Assembly (NCBI RefSeq): GCF_014621775.1
Contig: NZ_CP061204.1
Location: 2,934,501 to 2,998,500, forward strand
Source of the DNA: Stenotrophomonas sp. 169
GTDB taxonomy: Bacteria; Pseudomonadota; Gammaproteobacteria; Xanthomonadales; Xanthomonadaceae
Direction: 5' to 3'
Length of the DNA stretch: 64,000 bases
Under the pieces are notes generated by a model that worked only from the letters and a program-made list of their open reading frames with translations, made no database searches and was not told the DNA's origin. Positions 12,178-20,731 of the stretch are shown here, in pieces; position 1 is the first letter of the stretch; each line of letters begins with the position of its first letter. The translations under genes and the position numbers were made by a program.

Positions 12178-12405
12178 ATGTCCGTCATAAAGAGCGCTGC
12201 TCTGGCTGTCGCCATGACCTTTGCCGTATCGCTACCTGCACTGGCCCAGCCTGCTGAGCCAAGCGCTGGTTCAATCGATTGCGCCAAGGCCTTCTTCCAA
12301 TGCTATTACCTAGATGGACGCGACTTCATCAGCTGCTCGCTCGAACTGCGCAAATGCCTCGCCAGCGGCAGCCGTGTCGCACTCCCGGTTTCACTGGCCC
12401 CCTGA
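12178..12405 (+). CDS. Small secreted four-cysteine protein, paralogue 2
   Basis: A 75-residue precursor with a signal peptide (MSVIKSAALAVAMTF...) and predicted cleavage at ALA-QPA. The mature part has C-x6-C-x10-C-x6-C (CAKAFFQC and CSLELRKC). It has the same layout and length as the gene 84 bp upstream but is clearly diverged in sequence. AACAGGATCTGAC precedes the ATG. I do not recognise a named family. It may act in the periplasm or outside the cell. Confidence 0.72.
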   Translation: MSVIKSAALAVAMTFAVSLPALAQPAEPSAGSIDCAKAFFQCYYLDGRDFISCSLELRKCLASGSRVALPVSLAP

Positions 12406-12439
12406 GTCCCTTGGGCCGCTGCGACGAAGAGGAAAATCC

Positions 12440-12664
12440 ATGAACATCCGAGTTCTCGCCAGCAGTCTGTTGCTGGTCAGCGCCATTGCCGTTGCCACCG
12501 CTCACGCATAGGTCGTCCCAACCGGAAATCCGGTGACCTGCGGCGCCGAGTTCGTAAAATGCGTCGCAAAGACCGGCAACTGGCTGATCTGCGGGGTTGC
12601 CTACAAGCGGTGTATCGACACGCGCGATACAACGGTTGTGGCGACCCAACCGCAGGCGGATTGA
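12440..12664 (+). pseudogene. Third four-cysteine paralogue, interrupted by an in-frame amber codon
   Basis: The ATG at 12440 opens a clean 23-residue signal peptide that ends ATAHA and then meets TAG at 12509-12511. The same frame continues to TGA at 12662-12664 and encodes a mature part with C-x6-C-x9-C-x6-C (CGAEFVKC and CGVAYKRC), matching paralogues 1 and 2. Both siblings have Gln as the first mature residue, so a single CAG-to-TAG change would explain the break. Either the gene is freshly inactivated, or the stop is suppressed, or it is a sequencing error. GAAGAGGAAAATCC precedes the start. Confidence 0.8.
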
Positions 12665-12734
12665 GCGCCCGCACAGGCGCGGCCGGTGCATCGATCGCGC
12701 CGACGCGGATTGCAGAATGGGTGCTGCGTCGAGA

Positions 12735-14120
12735 TCAGCGAAGTCCGGCCCGGATGCGTCGGGCAAGCGCACTGCAGCTGGCAATGAAGGCAGTCAGCAC
12801 CACCATGGACAGGAATTGCAGGCGCGTCTGTTCGCCATACAACAGCAAAGCGAAGATCAGTGCCAGGATCGCCAACGCCAGCCCCGTCAACCACGGGAAA
12901 GCCGCCATGCGGAACGGCAATGACAGCCCCGCCCGATCCGCACGTCGACGCAGCACCAGCTGCGACGCCAGCGAAATCGTCCACACCAGCAGGCAGGTCG
13001 ATCCGACGATGTTCAACAGCACCGGCAGCACTCTGGTCGGGAACAGCAGCTCCATGACCGTAGCGGCGAAGCCGAACAGGACGCTGGCAAGCACAGCGAG
13101 TATCGGCACTTGGCGGCGGTCTGCACGCCCCAGCGCGGCGGGCGCTTCACGGCGCTGCGCCAGCGAGAAGATCATCCGCGATGCCCCGTACAGATTGGCA
13201 TTGAGCGCTGACAGCAGGGCGATCACCGCAACCAGGGTGATGGCGGTACCGGCGCCCGGAATATTGGCCGCTTCCAACACGGCGGCAAACGGCGACTTCA
13301 ACGCCTCGCTGGTCCACGGCACCACCGCGATGATGACGCTCAGCGAGCCGATGTAGAACACCAGGATCCGCCACGCCACCGTACGGATGGCGCGCGCGAT
13401 GCTGCGCTCGGGGTCTTCGGTCTCGGCTGCAGCCACCGCTACGATCTCGGTCCCGCCGAAGGCGAAGATCACCACGAGCAATGCCGCACCCACACCCGCC
13501 AGACCGGTAGGCGCGAACCCTCCATTGGCGGTGAAGTTGGACAGGCCCGGCGAGATCGCGTTCGGCAGCCAGCCCAGCAGCAGGGCCGCACCGATGGCGA
13601 TGAAGCCGAGGATCGCGGCCACCTTGAGGATCGCGAACCAGAACTCGAACTCGCCGAAGTTCTTCACGCCCAGCAGGTTGATCGCGGTGAAGAACACCAT
13701 GAAGGCAAGGGCTGCCATCGGAACGGAGAGACCGGGCCATACCGTCGCCAGCAGACCGGCCGCGCCTACCGCTTCGGCCGCGATCACGATCACCAGCTGG
13801 ACCCACCACAGCCAGCCCACCGTGGCGCCCGCGGTCGCACCCAGCGCATCGGCGGCGTACACCGAAAACGCGCCGCTGGTCGGCTTGTTCGCCGCCATCT
13901 CGCCCAGCGCGTTCATCACGATGATCACCAGTGCGCCGGCAACCAGATACGACAACAGCACGGCCGGGCCTGCCAGCTGCACGCCGACCCCGGAGCCGAG
14001 GAACAGGCCCGCGCCGATGGCGCTGCCCAGTCCCATCATGATCAGCTGGCGGGGCTTGAGCGCATGGCCAAGGCGCGTGGTGGTCGAGGCTGTGGAAGCG
14101 GGGGTCGGGTTGTCAGGCAT
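12735..14120 (-). CDS. Amino-acid permease, APC superfamily (AAT type)
   Basis: A 461-residue, 12-segment inner-membrane amino-acid:proton symporter. The first segment carries MGLGSAIGAGLFLGSG, the substrate-binding unwound helix of the APC fold. Later GTEIVAVAAAETEDPERSI matches the conserved TM6/loop region of the AAT family. The ATG at 14120 gives a short cytoplasmic tail before TM1, and an extension to 14153 is possible. It is 81 bp downstream of the PAS-AraC regulator on the same strand and may be co-transcribed with it. The substrate cannot be fixed from the sequence. Confidence 0.88.
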   Translation of the reverse strand: MPDNPTPASTASTTTRLGHALKPRQLIMMGLGSAIGAGLFLGSGVGVQLAGPAVLLSYLVAGALVIIVMNALGEMAANKPTSGAFSVYAADALGATAGATVGWLWWVQLVIVIAAEAVGAAGLLATVWPGLSVPMAALAFMVFFTAINLLGVKNFGEFEFWFAILKVAAILGFIAIGAALLLGWLPNAISPGLSNFTANGGFAPTGLAGVGAALLVVIFAFGGTEIVAVAAAETEDPERSIARAIRTVAWRILVFYIGSLSVIIAVVPWTSEALKSPFAAVLEAANIPGAGTAITLVAVIALLSALNANLYGASRMIFSLAQRREAPAALGRADRRQVPILAVLASVLFGFAATVMELLFPTRVLPVLLNIVGSTCLLVWTISLASQLVLRRRADRAGLSLPFRMAAFPWLTGLALAILALIFALLLYGEQTRLQFLSMVVLTAFIASCSALARRIRAGLR

Positions 14121-14201
14121 CGAAGGGCACGTGTGCGGCAACAAGGCCGTCACATTACCCTGTCCAGCGCGCGGACGGGATAGGCCGGATGGCCTGCCTG
14201 C

Positions 14202-14936
14202 TCAGCCGCCGGCCAGTTCGGCGATCCGGGCCCGATAGGCACGCGGCGAGACACCCGTTTCGGCCTTGAACTTGCGGGTGAAGGCGCTTTGGTCACTGAA
14301 GCCACAGGCTTGGCCGATACTGGCGATGCTGTCATTTCCATGCAGCAGGTGCATGGCCATCTGGATCCGCAGCCGGGTCAGCACCTGCTGCGGCGTCATC
14401 TGGAAGACTTTGCGGAAGCTGCGCTCCAGCTTGGACAACGAGAACCCGGTGATGTCCAGAAGCGTCTGCATGCGCACGTTTTCAGCGTAGTGCGCGTTGA
14501 GATGGGCCAGTGCCAGGCGCAGGTGCTCGTACTGCGCTCCCAAGCTGTGCTTCTGCCCCAGATCGCGGGAAATGCCGATCAGGCCCTGGATGCGCCCGTC
14601 CACCACCAGGGGCCGCTTGCAGGTCAGGCACCAACCCGGCTCGCGGTTGGCGAACAGATGCAGTTCCATGAGGTTTTCGATCACCGCCCCGCCCAGCACC
14701 CGGGTGTCCTGGTCGGCGTAGTCTGCGCTCAGGCCTGTCGGGTAGATTTCCGCCGCGGTGCGGCCGATGACCTCCTTGCGCGACTTTAATCCGAGGCGCC
14801 GCAGCATGGTCTGGTTGATGTGCGTATAACGCCCGTCGCAGTCCTTCATGAAGAAGAGCACATCGGGAATGGCGTCAAAGAGGGCTTCGATTTCGGCGGG
14901 TTCAACACGCATGCGCACAGCATAACCGAGCGCCAT
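14202..14936 (-). CDS. PAS-domain AraC-family transcriptional regulator
   Basis: A 244-residue regulator. The N-terminal ~120 residues form a PAS fold (FDAIPDVLFFMKDCDGRYTH; GLKSRKEVIGRTAAEIYP), and the C-terminal ~100 residues are a double helix-turn-helix of AraC type (SIASIGQACGFSDQSAFTRK; TGVSPRAYR). ATG 14936 is preceded by CAGGGA; ATG 14912 is an alternative. The antisense frame that continues far upstream across katE is a GC artefact. The gene is divergent from katE with a 96-bp shared gap, so control of the catalase or of the downstream permease is plausible. The PAS ligand is unknown. Confidence 0.88.
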   Translation of the reverse strand: MALGYAVRMRVEPAEIEALFDAIPDVLFFMKDCDGRYTHINQTMLRRLGLKSRKEVIGRTAAEIYPTGLSADYADQDTRVLGGAVIENLMELHLFANREPGWCLTCKRPLVVDGRIQGLIGISRDLGQKHSLGAQYEHLRLALAHLNAHYAENVRMQTLLDITGFSLSKLERSFRKVFQMTPQQVLTRLRIQMAMHLLHGNDSIASIGQACGFSDQSAFTRKFKAETGVSPRAYRARIAELAGG

Positions 14937-15032
14937 TTTCCCTGCGCGTTCACCCGCACGGGACCGTGGATTAACACCCGTCGGGCCATGGTCGAAGGGA
15001 AAAAGCCCCGCCCACCCTCCAGGAGACCTCCC

Positions 15033-17141
15033 ATGGCCGCCAGCAAGCCATCCGGCAAGCGCGCATCCGCCTCGACCGCCCCATCCGAAGACGCCCCCCG
15101 CGAAGAGCGCGGTACCGGTGATGAGCTGCACCAGCTGGCAGGCGGTTCGCATCCGGTGCTCACCAGCAACCAGGGCATCCCGATCGCGGACAACCAGAAC
15201 TCGCTGCGCCAAGGCCCACGGGGCCCGACCTTGCTGGAAGATTTCCTGCTGCGCGAGAAGATCACCCACTTCGATCATGAGCGCATCCCGGAGCGCATCG
15301 TCCATGCGCGCGGTAGCGCCGCCCACGGGTACTTCGAACTGACCCGTTCCTTGGGCAAGTTCACCCGCGCCAAGATCCTGACCGAAGTCGGCGTGAAGAC
15401 GCCGGTGTTCACGCGCTTCTCCACGGTGGCCGGCGGCGCCGGGTCGGTCGATACGCCGCGTGACGTGCGCGGATTCGCGGTCAAGTTCTACACCACCGAA
15501 GGCAACTGGGACCTGGTGGGCAACAACATCCCGGTGTTCTTCATCCAGGATGCGCTGAAGTTCCCCGACCTGATCCACGCGGTGAAGATGGAGCCGGACC
15601 GTGCCTTTCCGCAGGCGGCCAGCGCCCACGACACGTTCTGGGACTTCGTTTCGCTGATGCCCGAATCCATGCACATGATCATGTGGGCGATGAGCGACCG
15701 CACCATTCCGCGTTCGCTGCGGATGATCGAAGGGTTCGGCATCCACAGCTTCCGCCTGCTCGACGAGGCCGGCAACTCCACGTTCGTGAAGTTCCACTGG
15801 CGCCCCAAACTCGGCCTGCAGTCGACGGTATGGGACGAAGCGCTGAAGCTGCAGGGCGCTGACAATGACTTCCAGCGCCGCGATCTGTTCGAAGCGATCC
15901 AGCGTGGCGACTTCCCCGAATGGGAACTGGCCGTTCAGCTGTTCACTGAAGAAGAGGCCGATGCGTTCCCGTTCGACCATCTGGATTCCACCAAGATCAT
16001 TCCCGAGTCGCTGGTGCCGTTGCAGGTGATCGGGCGCATGGTGCTGGATCGCTGGCCGGACAACTTCTTCGCCGAAACCGAGCAGGTGGCTTACTGCCCG
16101 GCGAACGTGCCGCCTGGCATCGATTTCAGCAACGACCCGCTGCTGCAGGGCCGTCTGTTCTCGTATCTGGATACCCAGCTGATTCGCCTGGGCGGGCCGA
16201 ACTTCCACCAGATCCCAGTCAATGCGCCGAAATGCCCCTTCGCCAACCACCAGCGCGATGGCCACATGCAGATGCAGATTCCCAAGGGCCGCGTCGCCTA
16301 CGATCCGAGCTCGCTGGAAGGCGACAGCCCGCGGCAGACCCCGGCTGGCTTCCGCAGCCATGCAACGCCCGATGACGGGCGCAAGGGCCGGACCCGCGCG
16401 GACAGCTTTGCCGACCACTACAGCCAGGCCCGCATGTTCTTCCGCAGTCTGGAAAAACCGGAGCAGGCACATCTCGCCTCCGCGCTGGTCTTCGAGCTGT
16501 CCAAGGTGGAGACCGGCTACATCCGCGAGCGCGTCGTCAGCCACGTGCTGAACATCGATGAGTCGCTGGCCAAGCGCGTTGCCGATGGGCTGGGCATGGA
16601 CGACCTGCCCGACGCCGCCCCCACCGCCATTCCGGCGCAGGACATGCCGAAGGCACCGGAAGTGCGCACCATCGGTCGCGGCAAGGAGAGCCTGCAGGGC
16701 CGCTGCATCGGCATCCTGTTCGATCAGGGATCCGATGCGGGCACCATTGCCGCGCTCCGGAAGGCGGCACAGAAGGCCGGCGCCGACGTGAAACTGGTAG
16801 CGCCGAAAGTCGGCGGCGGGGTGCTCAGCGATGGCAAGCGCCAAGCGGCCGATGGACAGCTCGCCGGTACGCCATCGGTCGTGTTCGATGCGGTAGCGGT
16901 CGTGCTGACGGCCGATGCGGGCCGGGCGTTGTCGAAGGAATCGGCTGCCATCGATTTCGTCAGCAATGCCTGGGCCCACCTGAAAGCAATTGCGAGCGAC
17001 GAAGGTGGCACCGCGCTGTTGAAGGCGGCCCGCGTGGGTACTGATCCGGGCATCGTCAATGCAGCAGACGCGGAGGCGTTCGTCGCCGCTGCATCCACCC
17101 GCCAGTGGGCGCGCGAGCCCAAGCTGCGGCTGCTGGCCTGA
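15033..17141 (+). CDS. katE: Monofunctional large-subunit catalase, HPII type
   Basis: A 702-residue haem catalase. The catalytic His lies in [12 protein letters not shown], the Asn in the [10 protein letters not shown] region and the proximal haem Tyr in RLFSYLDTQ. The extra C-terminal domain (about residues 550-702) has the GATase1/DJ-1-like fold that separates HPII from small catalases. The start is ATG 15033 behind AGGAG; earlier in-frame ATGs lie in the divergent regulator. The N-terminal extension (1-50) is Ser/Lys/Ala-rich, as usual for HPII. It protects against hydrogen peroxide. It is divergent from a PAS-AraC regulator and closed by a strong hairpin. Confidence 0.96.
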   Translation: MAASKPSGKRASASTAPSEDAPREERGTGDELHQLAGGSHPVLTSNQGIPIADNQNSLRQGPRGPTLLEDFLLREKITHFDHERIPERIVHARGSAAHGYFELTRSLGKFTRAKILTEVGVKTPVFTRFSTVAGGAGSVDTPRDVRGFAVKFYTTEGNWDLVGNNIPVFFIQDALKFPDLIHAVKMEPDRAFPQAASAHDTFWDFVSLMPESMHMIMWAMSDRTIPRSLRMIEGFGIHSFRLLDEAGNSTFVKFHWRPKLGLQSTVWDEALKLQGADNDFQRRDLFEAIQRGDFPEWELAVQLFTEEEADAFPFDHLDSTKIIPESLVPLQVIGRMVLDRWPDNFFAETEQVAYCPANVPPGIDFSNDPLLQGRLFSYLDTQLIRLGGPNFHQIPVNAPKCPFANHQRDGHMQMQIPKGRVAYDPSSLEGDSPRQTPAGFRSHATPDDGRKGRTRADSFADHYSQARMFFRSLEKPEQAHLASALVFELSKVETGYIRERVVSHVLNIDESLAKRVADGLGMDDLPDAAPTAIPAQDMPKAPEVRTIGRGKESLQGRCIGILFDQGSDAGTIAALRKAAQKAGADVKLVAPKVGGGVLSDGKRQAADGQLAGTPSVVFDAVAVVLTADAGRALSKESAAIDFVSNAWAHLKAIASDEGGTALLKAARVGTDPGIVNAADAEAFVAAASTRQWAREPKLRLLA

Positions 17142-17227
17142 CCCCCTCAGAGCAGCACGATCCAGGCCCCGCCGTTCACCGGATGACGGCGTGACCCGAT
17201 TGCTGATTCGAGACCTGTGTTGACTCG

Positions 17228-17255
17228 ACGGCGGTGGCAGCGATGCCACCGCCGT
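17228..17255 (+). terminator. Strong hairpin downstream of katE
   Basis: A perfect 12-bp stem (ACGGCGGTGGCA / TGCCACCGCCGT) with a GCGA loop, 87 bp after the katE stop. It is followed only by TTTCAG, so it resembles a terminator with a weak T-tract. Confidence 0.7.
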
Positions 17256-17368
17256 TTCAGTGTCCGGCAGACAAGCGCATCGGTGTACTCAGGGATGCCT
17301 CATGGTTTTCACGGCGGCTGCGCATGCATAACGGGCATGGTGGGGGTATTCGATGAAGGAAAACATCC

Positions 17369-18343
17369 ATGATGCCCAAGCGCCTCCGCCTCACCTGCCT
17401 GCTCGCCGCCTGCATGGGCCTGACCGCCGCGCCGTTCGCCATGGCCCAGGCGCCCGCCGCCGCCGCCCCCACCCAAGCGCCGGCCAGCGAGCCGGTGAAC
17501 ATCGAGCCACGCTCGCCGCTGCATGCGCAGGTGCTGCTGGACCGCGCCAACTTCTCGCCCGGTCAGATCGATGGCGAGGTCGGATCCAACCAGCGTCGCG
17601 CAGTGTCGGGTTTCCAGGCCGCCCATGGGCTGAAGGTCACCGGTGAGCTGGACGATGAAACGTGGACGGCCCTGCAGGCCGACAGCACCAACATGCTCAC
17701 GCGCTACACGCTGACCGCAGAAGATGTGGCCGGGCCGTTCCAGCCCACCCCGAAGGGCCCTGCCGCACAGGCGAAATTGAAGGCCCTGGGCTTCGGCACG
17801 GTGGAAGAGGCACTGGGTGAGCGCTTCCACGCATCGCCGGCGCTGCTGAAAGCGCTCAACCCCGGCATCAACCTCGGCCAAGCGGGCGCCACGATCCAGG
17901 TACCGAATATCGGCAGCGGCGCGCTGCCCAAGGCAGCGAAGATACTGATCGACAAATCGGACTCCACCCTGCAGTTGCTTGACGACCAAGGGAAGGTACT
18001 GGCGCAGGTTCCGGTGTCTTCCGGCAGCCAGCACGATCCGCTGCCGATCGGTGAATGGAAGATTCTTGGCGTAGCGCGTGACCCCACCTTCCACTACAAC
18101 CCGAAGCTGTTCTGGGACGCAAAAAAGGGCGATACCAAGCAGACGCTGCCGCCGGGCCCGAACAATCCGGTGGGCGTGGTCTGGATTGACATCTCCAAGC
18201 CGCATTACGGGCTGCACGGTACCCCCGAGCCGGGCCACGTCGGCAAAACGGAATCGCACGGCTGCGTACGCATGACGAACTGGGATGCGATGCGCGTTGC
18301 CGATGCCGTGGGACCGTCGTTGACTGTCGTGATGCAGGAGTGA
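17369..18343 (+). CDS. L,D-transpeptidase (YkuD) with peptidoglycan-binding domain
   Basis: A 324-residue secreted enzyme that makes 3-3 peptidoglycan cross-links or attaches proteins to peptidoglycan. It has a signal peptide (1-26), an Ala/Pro linker, a peptidoglycan-binding repeat (about 50-98: [20 protein letters not shown]), a LysM-like middle part, and a YkuD domain (about 190-324) with the catalytic [33 protein letters not shown] precedes a double ATG. A LytM peptidase gene starts 4 bp after its stop, so the two form an operon for wall remodelling. Confidence 0.93.
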   Translation: MMPKRLRLTCLLAACMGLTAAPFAMAQAPAAAAPTQAPASEPVNIEPRSPLHAQVLLDRANFSPGQIDGEVGSNQRRAVSGFQAAHGLKVTGELDDETWTALQADSTNMLTRYTLTAEDVAGPFQPTPKGPAAQAKLKALGFGTVEEALGERFHASPALLKALNPGINLGQAGATIQVPNIGSGALPKAAKILIDKSDSTLQLLDDQGKVLAQVPVSSGSQHDPLPIGEWKILGVARDPTFHYNPKLFWDAKKGDTKQTLPPGPNNPVGVVWIDISKPHYGLHGTPEPGHVGKTESHGCVRMTNWDAMRVADAVGPSLTVVMQE

Positions 18344-18347
18344 CCGC

Positions 18348-19037
18348 ATGCGCGTGATGCCGTTGATTGCAGTGGGGCTGGTGGTAGGCATCGGCGTCGG
18401 CTGGTGGCTGTTCGACACGCGGGGCGATGCGGTGGACATCGCGCCCGTGGATCCGGCGACCGTGATCGCCGACCCTGAGACGGCGGCTGCCGGCGTACCG
18501 GGCGCGGTCGCGCCCGAGGCGGTCCCCGTGGCAGGCGCACCGCCGGTTACTGCCCCGCCCGTGGCGAGCGCGTCTGCCATGCCGCCGCCTGCGTCGGTGG
18601 CGTCGGGCAGTGGCCTGCTGCTGCCGGTCCAAGGTATCCAGCCATCGCAGTTGCAGGACACGTTTACCGACGCCCGGAGCGAAGGCCGGGTGCATGATGC
18701 GATCGACATCATGGCGGCGGAAGGCACGCCCGTGCTGGCGGTGGCCGATGGCCAGGTCGAAAAGCTGTTCGACAGCGATAAAGGAGGGCTGACGATGTAT
18801 CAGTTCGACCCCGACGGTGTGCATTGCTATTACTACGCGCATCTGCAGCGGTATGCGGATGGCTTGGCGGAGAAGAAGCAGATCAAGCGGGGCGAGGTGA
18901 TCGGGTATGTCGGCAGCACCGGCAACGCGAACAAAGACGCGCCCCACCTGCACTTCGAGATCCACCTGTTGGGGCCTGAAAAGCAGTGGTGGAAGGGCGA
19001 GTCGATCAATCCGTATCCGCTGCTGACCGCACGCTAG
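18348..19037 (+). CDS. M23-family (LytM) peptidoglycan endopeptidase, membrane anchored
   Basis: A 229-residue protein with one N-terminal membrane anchor (about residues 4-22), a long Ala/Pro/Val-rich spacer (25-90) and a LytM domain (about 105-225). The zinc motifs HDAID and HLHFE are both present, and LQRYADGL and GEVIGYVGSTGNA are typical of active M23 enzymes. It follows the L,D-transpeptidase gene by 4 bp. One product would cross-link stem peptides and the other cleave them. It may act at the periplasmic face to allow insertion of new wall. Confidence 0.9.
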   Translation: MRVMPLIAVGLVVGIGVGWWLFDTRGDAVDIAPVDPATVIADPETAAAGVPGAVAPEAVPVAGAPPVTAPPVASASAMPPPASVASGSGLLLPVQGIQPSQLQDTFTDARSEGRVHDAIDIMAAEGTPVLAVADGQVEKLFDSDKGGLTMYQFDPDGVHCYYYAHLQRYADGLAEKKQIKRGEVIGYVGSTGNANKDAPHLHFEIHLLGPEKQWWKGESINPYPLLTAR

Positions 19038-19110
19038 CGCCGCGAGCGGTGCTCAGCGGACGGGTTCCGCCGAGCACCGCTGCGCTCGCCGACCGTGGGT
19101 CGGCGCTACC
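19033..19110. repeat. Composite GTAG repeat (two joined hairpins)
   Basis: A two-part palindromic element begins at the stop codon of the M23 gene. One hairpin pairs AGCGGTGCT with AGCACCGCT (about 19044-19080), and the adjoining one is a GTAG palindrome (TGCGCTCGCCGACC / GGTCGGCGCTAC, about 19081-19109). The same two-part layout recurs at 31632-31709 in reverse order, so it is a dimeric form of the SMAG-type repeat. Confidence 0.7.
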
Positions 19111-19114
19111 AGTG

Positions 19115-19549
19115 TCAGATCGTGATTTCGCCGTTTTCTTCGCCGTCCCACCACGTGAGGCGAGCGGCGCGGACGTGCAGCAACACGATGCCGGGGGTAT
19201 CGATACCCTGCTCGAACCAGCGCTCAAGGTCGTCCACCCAATGCTCGGCAAAGGTGGCCTTGTCGGTATGCAGATGGCAGTGCCCTTGCACGGCAATGAA
19301 GATCGGCGGCTTGCCCAGCAGGGACTTCGCGCCGGTGAACGACAACCCGACCTTCGGGTCGCGCCGGATGTCGGCGACCAGGCGCGTGTTTTCATAGGTG
19401 AAGAACCAGCTGTCGCCGTCGTAGTCCACGTCGCCGTTGTTGCTCATCGGCCGGGCCGCCAGTTCACCGCCGTCGGTGATCGTCTGCAGCATGACGAAAT
19501 CGATGTCGGCCATCTTCTTGGCCAGGTCCTGCAGCGTCTTCGTGTTCAT
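19115..19549 (-). CDS. PNPOx-fold general stress protein (GSP26-like)
   Basis: A 144-residue flavin-binding split-barrel protein of the pyridoxamine-phosphate-oxidase-like general stress protein 26 group. Diagnostic segments are ELAARPMSNNGDVDYDGDSW, which is followed by FFTYENT, and the C-terminal ARLTWWDGEENG. Family members bind FMN or flavin analogues; the substrate is usually unknown. The ATG at 19549 marks the start of conserved sequence, and the frame upstream to 19768 is non-coding in character. It lies downstream of a 26-codon membrane ORF and a frameshifted gene on the same strand. Confidence 0.85.
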   Translation of the reverse strand: MNTKTLQDLAKKMADIDFVMLQTITDGGELAARPMSNNGDVDYDGDSWFFTYENTRLVADIRRDPKVGLSFTGAKSLLGKPPIFIAVQGHCHLHTDKATFAEHWVDDLERWFEQGIDTPGIVLLHVRAARLTWWDGEENGEITI

Positions 19550-19638
19550 GGGGCGGTCTCGCGTCGGTGGTTGGTCCGAGGGTGGACAGCTCGCTGTAAA
19601 CCGCCCGTGCACGAACAGCGACGGCGGCGTGCGCAGGG

Positions 19639-19719
19639 TCACCCGATCACCCCGTAGAGCACCCCGAGCCCGAACAACGACGCCACGACGGCCACCGACG
19701 CCAGGACCACGGCGATCAT
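19639..19719 (-). CDS. Possible 26-residue single-span membrane peptide
   Basis: An ATG at 19719 opens 26 codons that encode almost only hydrophobic residues (MIAVVLASVAVVASLFGLG, then VLYGVIG). It would form one transmembrane helix. There is no convincing ribosome-binding site. The ORF sits between a PNPOx-family gene and a broken gene on the same strand. Such mini-proteins are common, but chance hydrophobicity in GC-rich DNA is possible. Confidence 0.3.
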   Translation of the reverse strand: MIAVVLASVAVVASLFGLGVLYGVIG

Positions 19720-19764
19720 TTCGAGGCGCGCTGGTGTACAGACCCTTCGGCGGGGCCCGCGCAC

Positions 19765-20168
19765 TCAACGCCGCCCATGCACGGCGTCGCAGGCGGTCTG
19801 GGCCAGCTGCCGTCCGGCCTGCAGCAGCGCGCCCTGCAGATGATCGCCAAGCTGCTGCTCCGGCCCGGCGTGCTGCCGGGTCAGATGGGCAGCGTGCAGA
19901 ATCTGCAGGATGCCGTGCAGCCCCTGCAGGCTGCGACTGGCCAGCGCCAGATCACCGCAGCGCCCCAGCCCCAGGCCTTCCTCTTCCCACAGCGTACCGT
20001 CCGCACTTTCGCCAGGGTGAGATGGGCCATCAGCGCGGGGGTGGGATCGCCCATGCCCTGTGCTTTGAGGGTTGTTTCCAGACGCTCGGCCAAGTGGCGC
20101 GGGATATCGAGCACGGCATCGCCGATGAGGGCATGGAGCCGTGCGCCGGGGGGAGAGAATTCACCCAT
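19765..20168 (-). pseudogene. Conserved hypothetical gene apparently broken by a frameshift
   Basis: ATG 20168, with AGGA about 10 nt upstream, starts a plausible coding stretch (MGEFSPPGARLHALIGDAVL ... PTPALMAHLTL). Near 20005-20030 this frame turns into Trp/Cys/Arg-rich sequence. The other frame then reads well to TGA at 19765 (LWEEEGLGLGRCGDLALASR ... LLQAGRQLAQTACDA). The codon bias switches frames at the same point. A single-base insertion or deletion, real or a sequencing error, would join the halves into a ~134-residue Leu/Gln/Ala-rich protein. I do not recognise its family. Confidence 0.5.
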
Positions 20169-20383
20169 GGAATGCCTGTCCTTCGCTGTGGCCACCCGCA
20201 GGATGCGGGGTGGCGGACGGTGCGGGTTGGCATACCGGAGCTTTCAATCACCATCAAACCGGCGGATCGGGTAAGGATCCCCACGCACCGCCCGCCGTAA
20301 GCCGGCAGGACGATGCATTCTCCGCCGTCCCCGAAGGGCCACAACAGAGATGGTGATTTGAAAACTAACGGAATGCCAATCCC

Positions 20384-20409
20384 GGCTGGAATTGTTGATT
20401 CCAGCCTTT
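20384..20409 (+). terminator. Orphan intrinsic terminator-like hairpin
   Basis: A perfect 9-bp stem (GGCTGGAAT / ATTCCAGCC) with a 5-nt loop, followed by TTTCTATTATT. It reads as a plus-strand terminator, but no plus-strand gene precedes it back to 19037. It could end a small RNA or be a leftover of a lost gene. Confidence 0.5.
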
Positions 20410-20731
20410 CTATTATTGATCGCAAATTGCGCCGGGGCTATGGGCAAATGTGCAAAACGACACATACCTATATCAGTGACCGACAGCCTCGCTTAGCACG
20501 GGACTATCGAGCACGCGCGGCTTTGATTCGAAGCAATCCAGAACCTCACCAAGCGCACATTCGCATACGCTAGCTGACAGCGCCACTCGCCTCTAGGACC
20601 CGAGCCATACGCCGTATCCCGTGAAGCATGGCATGTGAAGGACCTGACGGGCGCATGAAAGCGTCGCTCATTAACCGACATCAGTTATCATCGCCTCGCC
20701 GCAGAATCGGATCCGTGCGAAACCTTGAGCA

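Noticed and set aside
12440..12664. Reading the amber codon as pyrrolysine or another recoded residue
   Set aside because: The paralogues have Gln at this place, there is no sign of pyrrolysine machinery in the window, and the organism type does not use it. A point mutation or sequencing error is simpler.
14937..17249. A long minus-strand frame antisense to katE, continuous with the AraC regulator
   Set aside because: The sequence opposite katE has no domain and is Arg/Gln/Ala-rich. The catalase motifs are on the plus strand. Only the part up to 14936 is a real gene.
19437..20300. A 287-codon plus-strand frame over the stress-protein and broken-gene region
   Set aside because: Arg/Pro/Ala-rich and antisense to better-supported minus-strand genes.
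20313..20573. An 86-codon plus-strand ORF in the island leader
   Set aside because: It runs through the orphan terminator hairpin, has no ribosome-binding site and shows no protein-like pattern.
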